Source: Azohydromonas australica DSM 1124 (GTDB lineage: Bacteria; Pseudomonadota; Gammaproteobacteria; Burkholderiales; Burkholderiaceae_C). Taken from it: 64,000 nucleotides of DNA. Each line of letters begins with the position of its first letter. The stretch's first letter is position 1. The notes under the pieces are model-generated. The model had not been told where the DNA came from, made no database searches, and was given only the letters and a program-made list of their open reading frames with translations. The stretch is from the NCBI RefSeq assembly GCF_000430725.1, contig NZ_KE387210.1:117689-181688 (forward strand). The letters run 5' to 3'. The position numbers and the translations under genes were made by a program. Below, piece by piece: positions 57,020 to 64,000 of this stretch.

Positions 57020-59890
57020 TCAAATTGAAATCCGTCGTTCGTTGGAAAAAGTCAGCGTGCCGCAGGGCATCAGCGGCATCTGGTAATTGAAATTGGCCGG
57101 CCCCACGAAACTCCTCCTCCCCGCCCGCACCGTGAGCGTCCCCGGCGCGATGAACTCGACGTTGCCGTTTTCCAGCACCACCGCTGCTCCGCCCGCCGTG
57201 GAGATCACGATGCGCTTCACCGCCGCCCAATCGATGGACCCGTGCGCGCTCTGCACGGTCACGTCCTTGGCGGCGGCCACCTGCAGCGGGCCGTCCTGCG
57301 CCTGCAGTTCCAGGTCGCCCGCGCCGGCGATCAGGCTCACGCCCGTGCCGGCCGCGTCCTGGCCGGGTTGGATGGCGCCACCCAGGATCCCGATGGCCTG
57401 ACCGGCGTGGATGCGCGCCGCGCCGCCCACAGCGGCGTCCATGTCGCCGCCGCAGGCCAGGTGCACGTTCTCGCTGGCCGCCACCGCGAAGTCCTGTCCG
57501 GCCACCAGGCCCAGCCCAGCGCAGGCCGCGGCGCTCAGCACCGGCGCGCCGCTTAGCGGGACGGCGCCGTCCGCCTGGCTGCCGGACTGCGCTTCCGACA
57601 CCGCCTGCTCGAAGCGGCGCCCGCTGCCCTGGGCGCCGGCCTGCGCCAGCCAGGCCGGGATCGGCGCCCGCTGGCCGTCCGCCACGCTGGCCCCGGCCTT
57701 GACGCTGCCCAGCAGCCCGGACAGGCCCACCGTTTGGTGCGTCTGCGCGGCCTGGTGCAGCGCCCGCGCCAGCGCCTCGAACTGCCGCGCCAGCGCGAGG
57801 CCCACGGCGTTGTCCTGTGCCGGCGCGGCCCAGTCGGCGGCGTAGGTGGACAGCAGCAGCCCGCGCGCGGCGCGGATCGCGCCGTAGGCGTCGGTCCTGA
57901 GCTCGAACCCGAGGCCGCGGAAGCTGCCGCGGTGGTTGTCGGCCTGGTGGATCAGGTGCCCCAGGTTGAGCTGGCTGGCGTGCTGCGTGGTGGCGAGCTG
58001 CAGCCGCTCCTGGCTCGGCGTGTCGTCGTGCACGAGTTGGCTGAAGCCCGATCCGCCCAGTTCCTTGCTCTTGTGGCCCGAGAGGGCTGCGGCGTTGTTC
58101 TGCCCGCCGTGGCGCACCAGCGCGGGGCTGGCGCCGTGCCAGGCCGGGCTGTGGCCGCCGCCCGGGTTGCCCTGGCCGGCGGTGCGCGCGTCGCTGCTCA
58201 AGGTGAAGACGTCCAGCGGCTGGCGCGGGCCCGTCCAGGCCTTGCCGCCCGGGGTGGGCAGCTCGCCGCCTTCGCCGCGGCCGTCGTAGAGGCTGCACAC
58301 CACCACCGGGCGGTCGATGTCGCCGTCCATGCCCTGTACCAGCACCTCGTGGCCAATGCGCGGCGTCCACTGCGCGCCCATGGCGCCGCGCCCGCCCGAG
58401 CCCGCCAGCGGCTGCTGCACGCGCACCCAGCAGCTGGCGAGGCTCGTGCCTTCGGCGTTGTCCGCATCGCCCTGGAACTCGTAGCGGATGCGCACGCGCC
58501 CCAGCCGGTCGGTGTGCACCTCATCGGCGCCGCGCGGCTGCGTGCTGCCGTCCGGTCCTACCACGGTGGCCAGCAGCAGCCCCGGCTGCGGTTTGCGCGG
58601 CGTGCGTGAGCCGGCCATGCCGCTGGGCAGCGGCCGCCAGGGCAAGTCCGCCGCAATGGCGTCGAAGGAATTGGCGTAGCCGCGCTGCGCCGCGCGCTCC
58701 AGCAGCCCGGCCGGGATGCAGTCCAGCGGCAGCACCGGCTCGTCTCCCAGATGCTGCACCAGCGCGCGGCTGAGCCGGGCGGGCAGGTTGTTGAGGCCCA
58801 CGTGCAGCACGCGCGTGAGCAGCAGCTCGGCGCCCTCCACGGGTTCGCCGCTGTCCAGGTCCTCCAGCGGATCGGCCAGCCGGACCACGGTGCCGGCCTG
58901 AAAGCTGCGCACCACGCCCTGGCCGTGCCAGCCGGCGCAGTGCGCGTCGATGGCCTGCTGCGCCAGCCACAGCGCGCGCTGCGCCTGCTCGGCCGTGGCC
59001 CAGGCCTGCGTGCCGGGGCCGTCGTAGCTCTCCAGCGCCGGGGCGTGCGCGCCGCCGCGCGGGCGTTCGGCCTGCACGCGCGCGCCCACGCCGCGGCCCA
59101 GGTCCTCGTGATGGCTCAGTGTGCTGAGCACGCTCACGGCGGCGCGGCAGTGGCCGTTGATCTCCTGCAGCGTGTCGCCGCTCTCCTGCGCGTGGGCATG
59201 CTGCAACCGCAGCGGGGCGCGTTGTGACGCGGCGTCCTCGGGGCAGCTGGAGCGGCGGCGGCTGTCGGCGAAGAGCACCAGCACGCCGCCGGGCTGCCCG
59301 GTGTCCGCCTCCTCGAAGCGCCAGGCGATGCCTTCTTCGGCCAGCAGCCGCTGCAGGAAGTCCAGGTCGCTCTCGCGGTACTGGACGGTGCAGGGCCGCA
59401 CGCCGCGCTGGTGCGCGCGCTCCAGGTGCGCCTCCACGCACGGCGCCCAGCGCCAGCGCGCCCAGGCGCGGTAGCGGCCCAGGAGGCTGTTCACGATGTC
59501 CACCACGCGCTGGTCCTGCCAGACCTGGCTGCGCCGGCTCAGGCCCAGGAACCAGGCCCAGGGCCGCACGACGAGGCGGTAGCGCGCCAGCGAGCCGTCG
59601 CAGTCCTCGGCCACGGCCAGGTCCACCAGGCCGCTGCGTCGCTGGATGCGGCCGTCGTCCAGCCGGGTCAGCAGCGCCACGGGTTGGGCGCACAGCGCGT
59701 CCAGGTCCAGGCGGGGGTCCTCGCTCAAACAGCACAGCTCCAGGCGGAAGGGCTCGCTGAGTGCCTCCTCGGCCACCCAGGCCTCCACGCGCAGCCTGGA
59801 GAGCGCGCCGTCGCCCTGCAGGTGATACAGGCGCGGCTCCTCGTCCATGAGGCGCAGCACGTCCAGTGCCAAGGAAGGCAGGCCGCTCAT
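57020..59890 (-). CDS. vgrG: T6SS spike protein VgrG
   Basis: A 956-residue VgrG/TssI. The start at 59890 (MSGLPSLALDVLRLM) avoids a GC-rich upstream extension. Residues about 15-390 form the gp27-like part (LLARPVALLTRLDDGRIQRR-like text, YRESDLDFLQRLLAEEG). Residues about 430-560 are the gp5-like OB fold (DEVHTDRLGRVRIRYEFQGD, then WTPRIGHEVLVQGMDGDIDR, then VVCSLYDGRGEGGELP). Residues about 590-940 include the DUF2345-type extension (NNAAALSGHKSKELGGSGFS, then the repeated beta-helix). It delivers the effector encoded one base downstream. No PAAR, Hcp or chaperone gene is adjacent, and the core T6SS cluster is not in the window. Confidence 0.93.
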   Translation of the reverse strand: MSGLPSLALDVLRLMDEEPRLYHLQGDGALSRLRVEAWVAEEALSEPFRLELCCLSEDPRLDLDALCAQPVALLTRLDDGRIQRRSGLVDLAVAEDCDGSLARYRLVVRPWAWFLGLSRRSQVWQDQRVVDIVNSLLGRYRAWARWRWAPCVEAHLERAHQRGVRPCTVQYRESDLDFLQRLLAEEGIAWRFEEADTGQPGGVLVLFADSRRRSSCPEDAASQRAPLRLQHAHAQESGDTLQEINGHCRAAVSVLSTLSHHEDLGRGVGARVQAERPRGGAHAPALESYDGPGTQAWATAEQAQRALWLAQQAIDAHCAGWHGQGVVRSFQAGTVVRLADPLEDLDSGEPVEGAELLLTRVLHVGLNNLPARLSRALVQHLGDEPVLPLDCIPAGLLERAAQRGYANSFDAIAADLPWRPLPSGMAGSRTPRKPQPGLLLATVVGPDGSTQPRGADEVHTDRLGRVRIRYEFQGDADNAEGTSLASCWVRVQQPLAGSGGRGAMGAQWTPRIGHEVLVQGMDGDIDRPVVVCSLYDGRGEGGELPTPGGKAWTGPRQPLDVFTLSSDARTAGQGNPGGGHSPAWHGASPALVRHGGQNNAAALSGHKSKELGGSGFSQLVHDDTPSQERLQLATTQHASQLNLGHLIHQADNHRGSFRGLGFELRTDAYGAIRAARGLLLSTYAADWAAPAQDNAVGLALARQFEALARALHQAAQTHQTVGLSGLLGSVKAGASVADGQRAPIPAWLAQAGAQGSGRRFEQAVSEAQSGSQADGAVPLSGAPVLSAAACAGLGLVAGQDFAVAASENVHLACGGDMDAAVGGAARIHAGQAIGILGGAIQPGQDAAGTGVSLIAGAGDLELQAQDGPLQVAAAKDVTVQSAHGSIDWAAVKRIVISTAGGAAVVLENGNVEFIAPGTLTVRAGRRSFVGPANFNYQMPLMPCGTLTFSNERRISI

Positions 59891-60182
59891 GGCTTGCCCG
59901 CGCCGTGGCGCGTCCCGGTGAAAACGCTGTGCATGGCGCACGCCGACGCCGTCGCATGGTCCATGCGGCCCCCTCCCGTCCAGATGCGGCACCCGGGTGT
60001 TGGTTGGTGGAGCGACTGCAACTGCGACTGCGTGTCGGGTGCGCGCTTTATGGTCGGTCGCGCGGTGGTGCGTTGCCCATCGGGGACAACACGCGGGAGG
60101 CCGCGCCGGGCCGTGGAGGGGGCCTGGCGCGGGGGGACTAAGCTCCGGGCCGCGGGAAGGTCAATTGCTTCGCGCCACGGTC

Positions 60183-62231
60183 ATGTCGGCATCTGAAATT
60201 CCCTTTGATGAAAACCTGGACGCCCAGGCCCCTGCGCCCAGTGCGGCGCTGGTGTGGCACACCAACGCCGTAGGGGCGATCGAGGTCGAGAACCCGTCCT
60301 GGAGCGCCTTCACCGGCCAGGATTTCCTGCACTACCGCGGCTGGGGTTGGACCGAGGCGGTGCATGCGGACGACCGGCCCGAGGTGCTGCGGCGCTGGCA
60401 GACAGCGGTGGCCAGTGGGGACGTATTCCTGCTGCACTACCGGCTGCGCCGGCGCGACGGCGAGTACCGCGAGGTGATGGCGCAGGGCGCGCCGGTGCTG
60501 GCGGCCGACGGCGTGGTGCGCGAGTGGGTGGGCACCTGCGTGGACGTCACGGCCGAGCGCCGCGCGCAGGCGGCGCTGCGCGCCAGCGAGGAGCGGCTGC
60601 GCTTCCTGGACAGCATCGGGCAGGCCACGCGCGCGCTCACCGACGCCACCGAGATCATGGCCGTGACCGCGCGCATGCTCGGCGAGCACCTGGGCGCCAC
60701 GCGCTGCGCCTATGCCGACGTGGAGCCCGACAACGACCGCTTCACCATCCGCAGCGACTGGTCGCGCCCGGGCGTGCCCAGCAGCGCCGGCGTGTACTCG
60801 CTGGACCTGTTCGGCCCGCAGGCCACCTCCAACCTGCGCCGCGGGCGGCACCTGGTGGTCAACGACGTGGACCGCGAGCTGGGCGACGACGGCGGCGGGC
60901 GCATGTTCAACGCCATCGGCATCAAGGCCATCATCTGCGCCGGCCTGGTCAAGGAGGGGCGGCTGGTAGCGATGATGGCCGTGCACCAGGCGCATCCGCG
61001 GCGCTGGACGCCGCTGGAGATCTCGGTGGCGGCCGAGGTCGTGGACCGCAGCTGGGCGCACATCGAGCGCGTGCGCGCCGCGGCCCTGCTGCGCGAGCAG
61101 GACCGGCACAAGGACGAGTTCCTGGCCACGCTGGCGCACGAGCTGCGCAACCCGCTGGCGCCCATCAAGTACGCGATCGCGCTGCTGCGCCTGTCCATCG
61201 ATCCCGCGCGCCAAGCGCAGGCGCACAACATCATCGACCGGCAGACCTCGCACATGGCGCGGCTCATCGACGACCTGCTGGACGTCTCGCGCATCAGCCG
61301 CGGGCTGATCACGCTGCAGCGCGAGCAGGTGCCGCTGCGCCGGCTGATGCTGGAGGCGGTGGAGACCGCGCGCCCGGCCATCGAGTCCGCGCGGCACCGC
61401 CTGACGCTGCAGTTGCCCGACGAGGGCGTGCTGCTGGACGCCGACCCCGCGCGCATCGTGCAGGTCATCGGCAACCTGCTCACCAACGCCGCGAAGTACA
61501 CGCCCGATGGCGGCGAGATCCGCCTGGCGGGCTGGGCGGCCGGTGCGCGCGCGGTGGTGGAGGTGGTGGACAACGGCGTGGGCGTGCCGCCGGAGCAGCA
61601 GGGCCGGCTGTTCCAGATGTTCACGCAGCTGCACCACAGCGCCGGCCGTGCCAAGGGCGGGCTGGGCATCGGGCTGTCGCTGGTGCGCAAGCTCACCGAG
61701 ATGCACGGCGGCAGCGTGCGCATGCACAGCGACGGGCTGGACGAGGGCAGCACCTTCAGCATCGAGCTGCCGCTGGCGCAGCAGGCGGCGCCGGTGGCCG
61801 GCGGGCCGCAGGGCTTGCCGCTGCAGACGCTGCCGCAGGGCGCGGAGGGCCTGGAAAGCGCGCCGCGCGTGCTGGTGGTGGAGGACAACCCCGACGGGCT
61901 GCAGATGCTGGTGTCGCTGCTGCAGGCGCTGGGCCTGCGCGTGGCCTGGGCGGCGGACGGGGCCGAGGCGCTGCGGCAGGCGCAGGCGTTCAGGCCGCAG
62001 CTGGTGCTGCTGGACCTGGGCCTGCCGGGCCTGGACGGCTACGAGGTGGCGCGGCGGCTGCGCGCCGACCCAGGGCACGCCGGCACGGCCCTGGTGGCGC
62101 TCACCGGCTGGGGTGCCGAGAGCGACCGCCGCCGCACCGCCGAGGCCGGCTTCGACGCGCACCTGACCAAGCCGGTGGAGCCTGACGCGCTGCGCGCGGT
62201 GCTGGGGCATTTCGCGCGGGTGGCGGGGTGA
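60183..62231 (+). CDS. Soluble hybrid sensor histidine kinase (PAS-GAF-HisKA-HATPase-REC)
   Basis: A 682-residue cytosolic sensor kinase with no membrane segment. Residues about 20-130 are a PAS domain (VENPSWSAFTGQDFLHYRG, then GTCVDVTAERRAQAAL). Residues about 145-310 are a GAF domain (IGQATRALTDATEIMAVTAR, then MMAVHQAHPRRWTPLEISVA). HisKA has FLATLAHELRNPLAPIKYA, the ATPase has GNLLTNAAKYTPDGG and GGLGIGLSLVRKL, and REC has VLVVEDNPDG and LLDLGLPGLDGYEVARR (phospho-Asp). Its kinase and receiver segments resemble the 11403-13301 protein. The start at the ATG at 60183 lacks a strong ribosome site. Confidence 0.9.
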   Translation: MSASEIPFDENLDAQAPAPSAALVWHTNAVGAIEVENPSWSAFTGQDFLHYRGWGWTEAVHADDRPEVLRRWQTAVASGDVFLLHYRLRRRDGEYREVMAQGAPVLAADGVVREWVGTCVDVTAERRAQAALRASEERLRFLDSIGQATRALTDATEIMAVTARMLGEHLGATRCAYADVEPDNDRFTIRSDWSRPGVPSSAGVYSLDLFGPQATSNLRRGRHLVVNDVDRELGDDGGGRMFNAIGIKAIICAGLVKEGRLVAMMAVHQAHPRRWTPLEISVAAEVVDRSWAHIERVRAAALLREQDRHKDEFLATLAHELRNPLAPIKYAIALLRLSIDPARQAQAHNIIDRQTSHMARLIDDLLDVSRISRGLITLQREQVPLRRLMLEAVETARPAIESARHRLTLQLPDEGVLLDADPARIVQVIGNLLTNAAKYTPDGGEIRLAGWAAGARAVVEVVDNGVGVPPEQQGRLFQMFTQLHHSAGRAKGGLGIGLSLVRKLTEMHGGSVRMHSDGLDEGSTFSIELPLAQQAAPVAGGPQGLPLQTLPQGAEGLESAPRVLVVEDNPDGLQMLVSLLQALGLRVAWAADGAEALRQAQAFRPQLVLLDLGLPGLDGYEVARRLRADPGHAGTALVALTGWGAESDRRRTAEAGFDAHLTKPVEPDALRAVLGHFARVAG

Positions 62232-62714
62232 GGGGCGTGTCCGCCCCAATAAGGCCCACTGTTCCCGGTGCCGGAACCCGCCTGGTGTGAAATATCACCG
62301 CTCCGCCCCCCGGCGCCTTGTCAGGCAAAGCAATTCAAACCGTATTCATATCAAGTCAGGCCGCGATTCGTGAAATATTGCCGGGCCGATGGATTGCTTT
62401 GCGGATGGTGATTGATTTGCGAGAAGTGCTTGGGATGGTTTTTGGGGCACTGAGGTGAATTGCCGTGCAGCCAGCAGGCCTCATGCCGGAAATCCTGCCA
62501 CTGTTTGGTCGGCCGTGAATTTTTTCTCGGATTTCTCTGGGTCGAATCGCTTGCGTCAGTGCCTGTTTTGGCGCGTTCCACGGGCAAACCGAATTTGGCC
62601 ATGCCGCCGTTTGCCGCGTCCTGGAAGGCTCGGGCAGGCAGCGGGCCGGGGGCAGGCAGGGAATGGGAATGCACCTTGCCCAATGGTGGTTTCCATCACT
62701 TTCTGGAGAACACC
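62232..62714. other. Intergenic region without a convincing gene
   Basis: These 483 bases are partly A/T-rich. GTGAAATAT occurs twice (62287 and 62370), a word also found at 51351 and 54245. No open frame has coding-type third positions. It likely contains the promoter of the following small membrane protein. Confidence 0.45.
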
Positions 62715-63020
62715 ATGCCTGGATTCCTGATCGGCATCGTCGTCGGCGCGCTGGCGGCGTCCGCCTACCTGAAGAAGAAGGGCGGCACTTCCTTGGCGTC
62801 CGCCAGCTCTTCGCCCTCGCGCTCCGCCGAGGCGACCGGCGGCCGTGTGGACGAGCTCTCCAGCGCGGCGCAGATGACCAGCCCTGAAACCGCTTCGCTT
62901 AACGCTGGCGACGGCACGCCCTCGGGCAGCTCGGCCACCTCCTCGGCTGCCACCTCAGGCATGAGCCGGCCGACGAGTCCGCAAACGCCGGCCACGGGCC
63001 TGTCCGAAAGCCGGCATTGA
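62715..63020 (+). CDS. Small single-pass protein with glycine-zipper N-terminus
   Basis: A 101-residue protein; GGAG lies a few bases before the ATG. Residues 3-19 (GFLIGIVVGALAASAYL) form one membrane helix with a Gly/Ala zipper, followed by KKK and a long Ser/Thr/Ala/Gly/Pro-rich tail (SLASASSSPSRSAEATGG, then SSAATSGMSRPTSPQTP). It resembles YtxH-like small stress proteins in form, but no family-specific motif is present. The tail is probably disordered and, by the positive-inside rule, cytoplasmic. No function can be assigned. Confidence 0.7.
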   Translation: MPGFLIGIVVGALAASAYLKKKGGTSLASASSSPSRSAEATGGRVDELSSAAQMTSPETASLNAGDGTPSGSSATSSAATSGMSRPTSPQTPATGLSESRH

Positions 63021-63520
63021 CGCAGTGACACAGGCGCGGGGCCGGGGGAGCAATTGCGCCTCCGGCCCCTGCGCGCGCCCTGCATGCCGCGTCCACAAGG
63101 CCCCGCAACGCCCCGGACAAATTCAGGGACACCGCAAGAGTTATTCAATTCTTCCGGCTGTCCGCGAATGATTACACCAGCCTGACAACTCGATTTGACT
63201 GCAAGACATCAGCTCGCTTGCGATGGATCAAAGCGCGAGGGTAAATCCCATGAAGACTAAGAAAACAACGTCGTTACATTGACGCTTCGAGTTTGGCTGC
63301 TTTCTTGCTCCTGAAATTCGGTCCTGTTGCTTGACATTGGGCAAGCCCATTGCCAGTGAGGCTGCAGCCTCGGGGAAACTGGCTCTTCACACCGCCGCGC
63401 GGCCACACCGGGTGGTCACCGGCAGGTTGGTGAAATGGTTTGCATAGGGCAGCAGGACAGGTGTTTCTTGATTTATTTCAAGTGGAAGCAGTTGCCCGAC
63501 GGCTCAAACATAAAAACAGC
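63021..63520. other. Intergenic region upstream of the chemoreceptor
   Basis: A 500-base gap without a coding-like frame. A TTGACA occurs at about 63332 but no clear -10 partner was found. The sequence is of mixed composition. A flagellar-type sigma-28 promoter was looked for and not recognised. Confidence 0.4.
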
Positions 63521-64000
63521 ATGCGAACAAATTTGCCCATCACAGGCCGCGAATACACCATTCCGGCGGGCGTGACCTTGATGTCCACCACGGACCTCGA
63601 CAGCCGCATCACCTACGCCAACGCCGCCTTCGTGCAGGCCAGTGGCTTCCAGCGCGAGGAACTGATGGGGCAGCCGCACAACCTGGTGCGTCACCCGGAC
63701 ATGCCGCCGGCGGCCTTCGCCGACATGTGGAGCACGCTCAAGTCCGGCCTGTCGTGGTCCGCGCTGGTGAAGAACCGGCGCAAGAACGGCGACCACTACT
63801 GGGTGCAGGCCAACGCCACGCCCATGCGCCGCAACGGCCAAGTGGTGGGCTACATGTCGGTGCGCACGCCGGCCTCGCCGCAGCAGATCCAGGAAGCGGA
63901 GCAGCTCTACGCCGATTTCCGCGAAGGGCGCACCAAGGGCCGCAAGCTCTACCACGGCGTGCTGGTGCGCAGCGGCCTGACGGCCTGGATGTCCGTGCTG
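63521..64000 (+). CDS. PAS-domain methyl-accepting chemotaxis protein, Aer-type (cut by window end)
   Basis: The first 160 codons of a gene that runs past the window. The N-terminus MRTNLPITGREYTIPAG, then LMSTTDLDSRITYANAAFVQ, then GFQREELMGQPHNLVRHPDM and KNRRKNGDHYWVQANATP is the PAS domain of Aer-like aerotaxis/redox receptors, which bind FAD. The linker QQIQEAEQLYADFREGRTKG leads to the start of a hydrophobic helix (GLTAWMSVL) at the window edge. The membrane, HAMP and signalling domains would follow. It likely guides motility toward favourable oxygen or redox conditions. Confidence 0.88.
   Translation, partial: MRTNLPITGREYTIPAGVTLMSTTDLDSRITYANAAFVQASGFQREELMGQPHNLVRHPDMPPAAFADMWSTLKSGLSWSALVKNRRKNGDHYWVQANATPMRRNGQVVGYMSVRTPASPQQIQEAEQLYADFREGRTKGRKLYHGVLVRSGLTAWMSVL

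Noticed and set aside
62351..62683. Minus-strand 110-codon frame
   Set aside because: Polar low-complexity text rich in His/Asn/Pro, no coding-type third positions and no ribosome site.
63473..63955. Minus-strand 160-codon frame at the window end
   Set aside because: It is antisense to the PAS domain of the Aer-type receptor, whose family text is unmistakable.
1..64000. CRISPR arrays, tRNA or rRNA genes, insertion sequences
   Set aside because: No regularly spaced repeats, tRNA-like TTCGANNC plus acceptor stems, rRNA blocks or transposase genes were recognised.

Overview
The window is a high-GC chromosomal segment of a betaproteobacterium, most likely a Comamonadaceae-type member of the Burkholderiales. 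The evidence is protein-level: LigAB-type aromatic cleavage, several flavin-dependent desulfurising enzymes, a FadL/TetR/acyl-CoA dehydrogenase/FadB/FadA set, soluble hybrid histidine kinases, and Burkholderiales-type short palindromic repeats. Nearly all of the DNA codes with strong G/C third positions. The exception is an A/T-richer patch at about 53.5-57 kb, where a type VI secretion (T6SS) effector module sits. No rRNA, tRNA, CRISPR array or insertion sequence was seen.

Layout. 1-2549: aromatic catabolism (end of a Rieske oxygenase, ligA, ligB, an alpha/beta hydrolase). 2566-5889 (minus): organosulfur set (amidohydrolase, SsuD-type monooxygenase, SfnB/DszC-type flavoprotein). 6274-11195: methyltransferase divergent from a GlxA-type regulator, a DapA-family aldolase and SelO. 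11403-13301: hybrid kinase. 13428-20063 (minus): six-gene operon with two DszC-type flavoproteins, a DszA-type monooxygenase and a MetQ-MetN-MetI transporter, read as one organosulfur uptake and cleavage unit. 20379-24559: YidB-like protein, then a surface operon (Asp-box lipoprotein, lipoprotein hydrolase, proline-rich membrane protein). 24593-27689: LysR with a YdcZ-type transporter, and a semialdehyde dehydrogenase. 27847-34613: secreted protein, two paralogous single-pass membrane proteins flanking a plus-strand operon of a four-helix membrane protein plus E1 alpha/beta, and PPOX-fold/GAF proteins. 34906-37583: PAP2 phosphatase, a SnoaL fusion protein and a CDF transporter. 37848-45915: beta-oxidation cluster. 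45955-51338: small lipoprotein, LysR/TauE pair, carotenoid ketolase with divergent glycosyltransferase, unknown protein, DedA. 51578-53495: frame-disrupted gene and cobQ. 53575-59890 (minus): VgrG, a two-domain peptidoglycan-degrading effector and two candidate periplasmic immunity genes. 60183-64000: second hybrid kinase, small glycine-zipper protein and the start of an Aer-type PAS chemoreceptor.

How it fits together. The FadL porin, TetR, acyl-CoA dehydrogenase, hydratase/dehydrogenase and thiolase form one fatty-acyl degradation pathway. The sulfur genes look like scavenging of organosulfur compounds. The VgrG-effector-immunity operon is the clearest antagonism system. The least explained parts are the paralogous pair around the orphan E1 operon, the SnoaL/ABM/zinc-ribbon fusion, the Asp-box lipoprotein operon and the tandem immunity-like genes. 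All functions are inferred from sequence reading alone.
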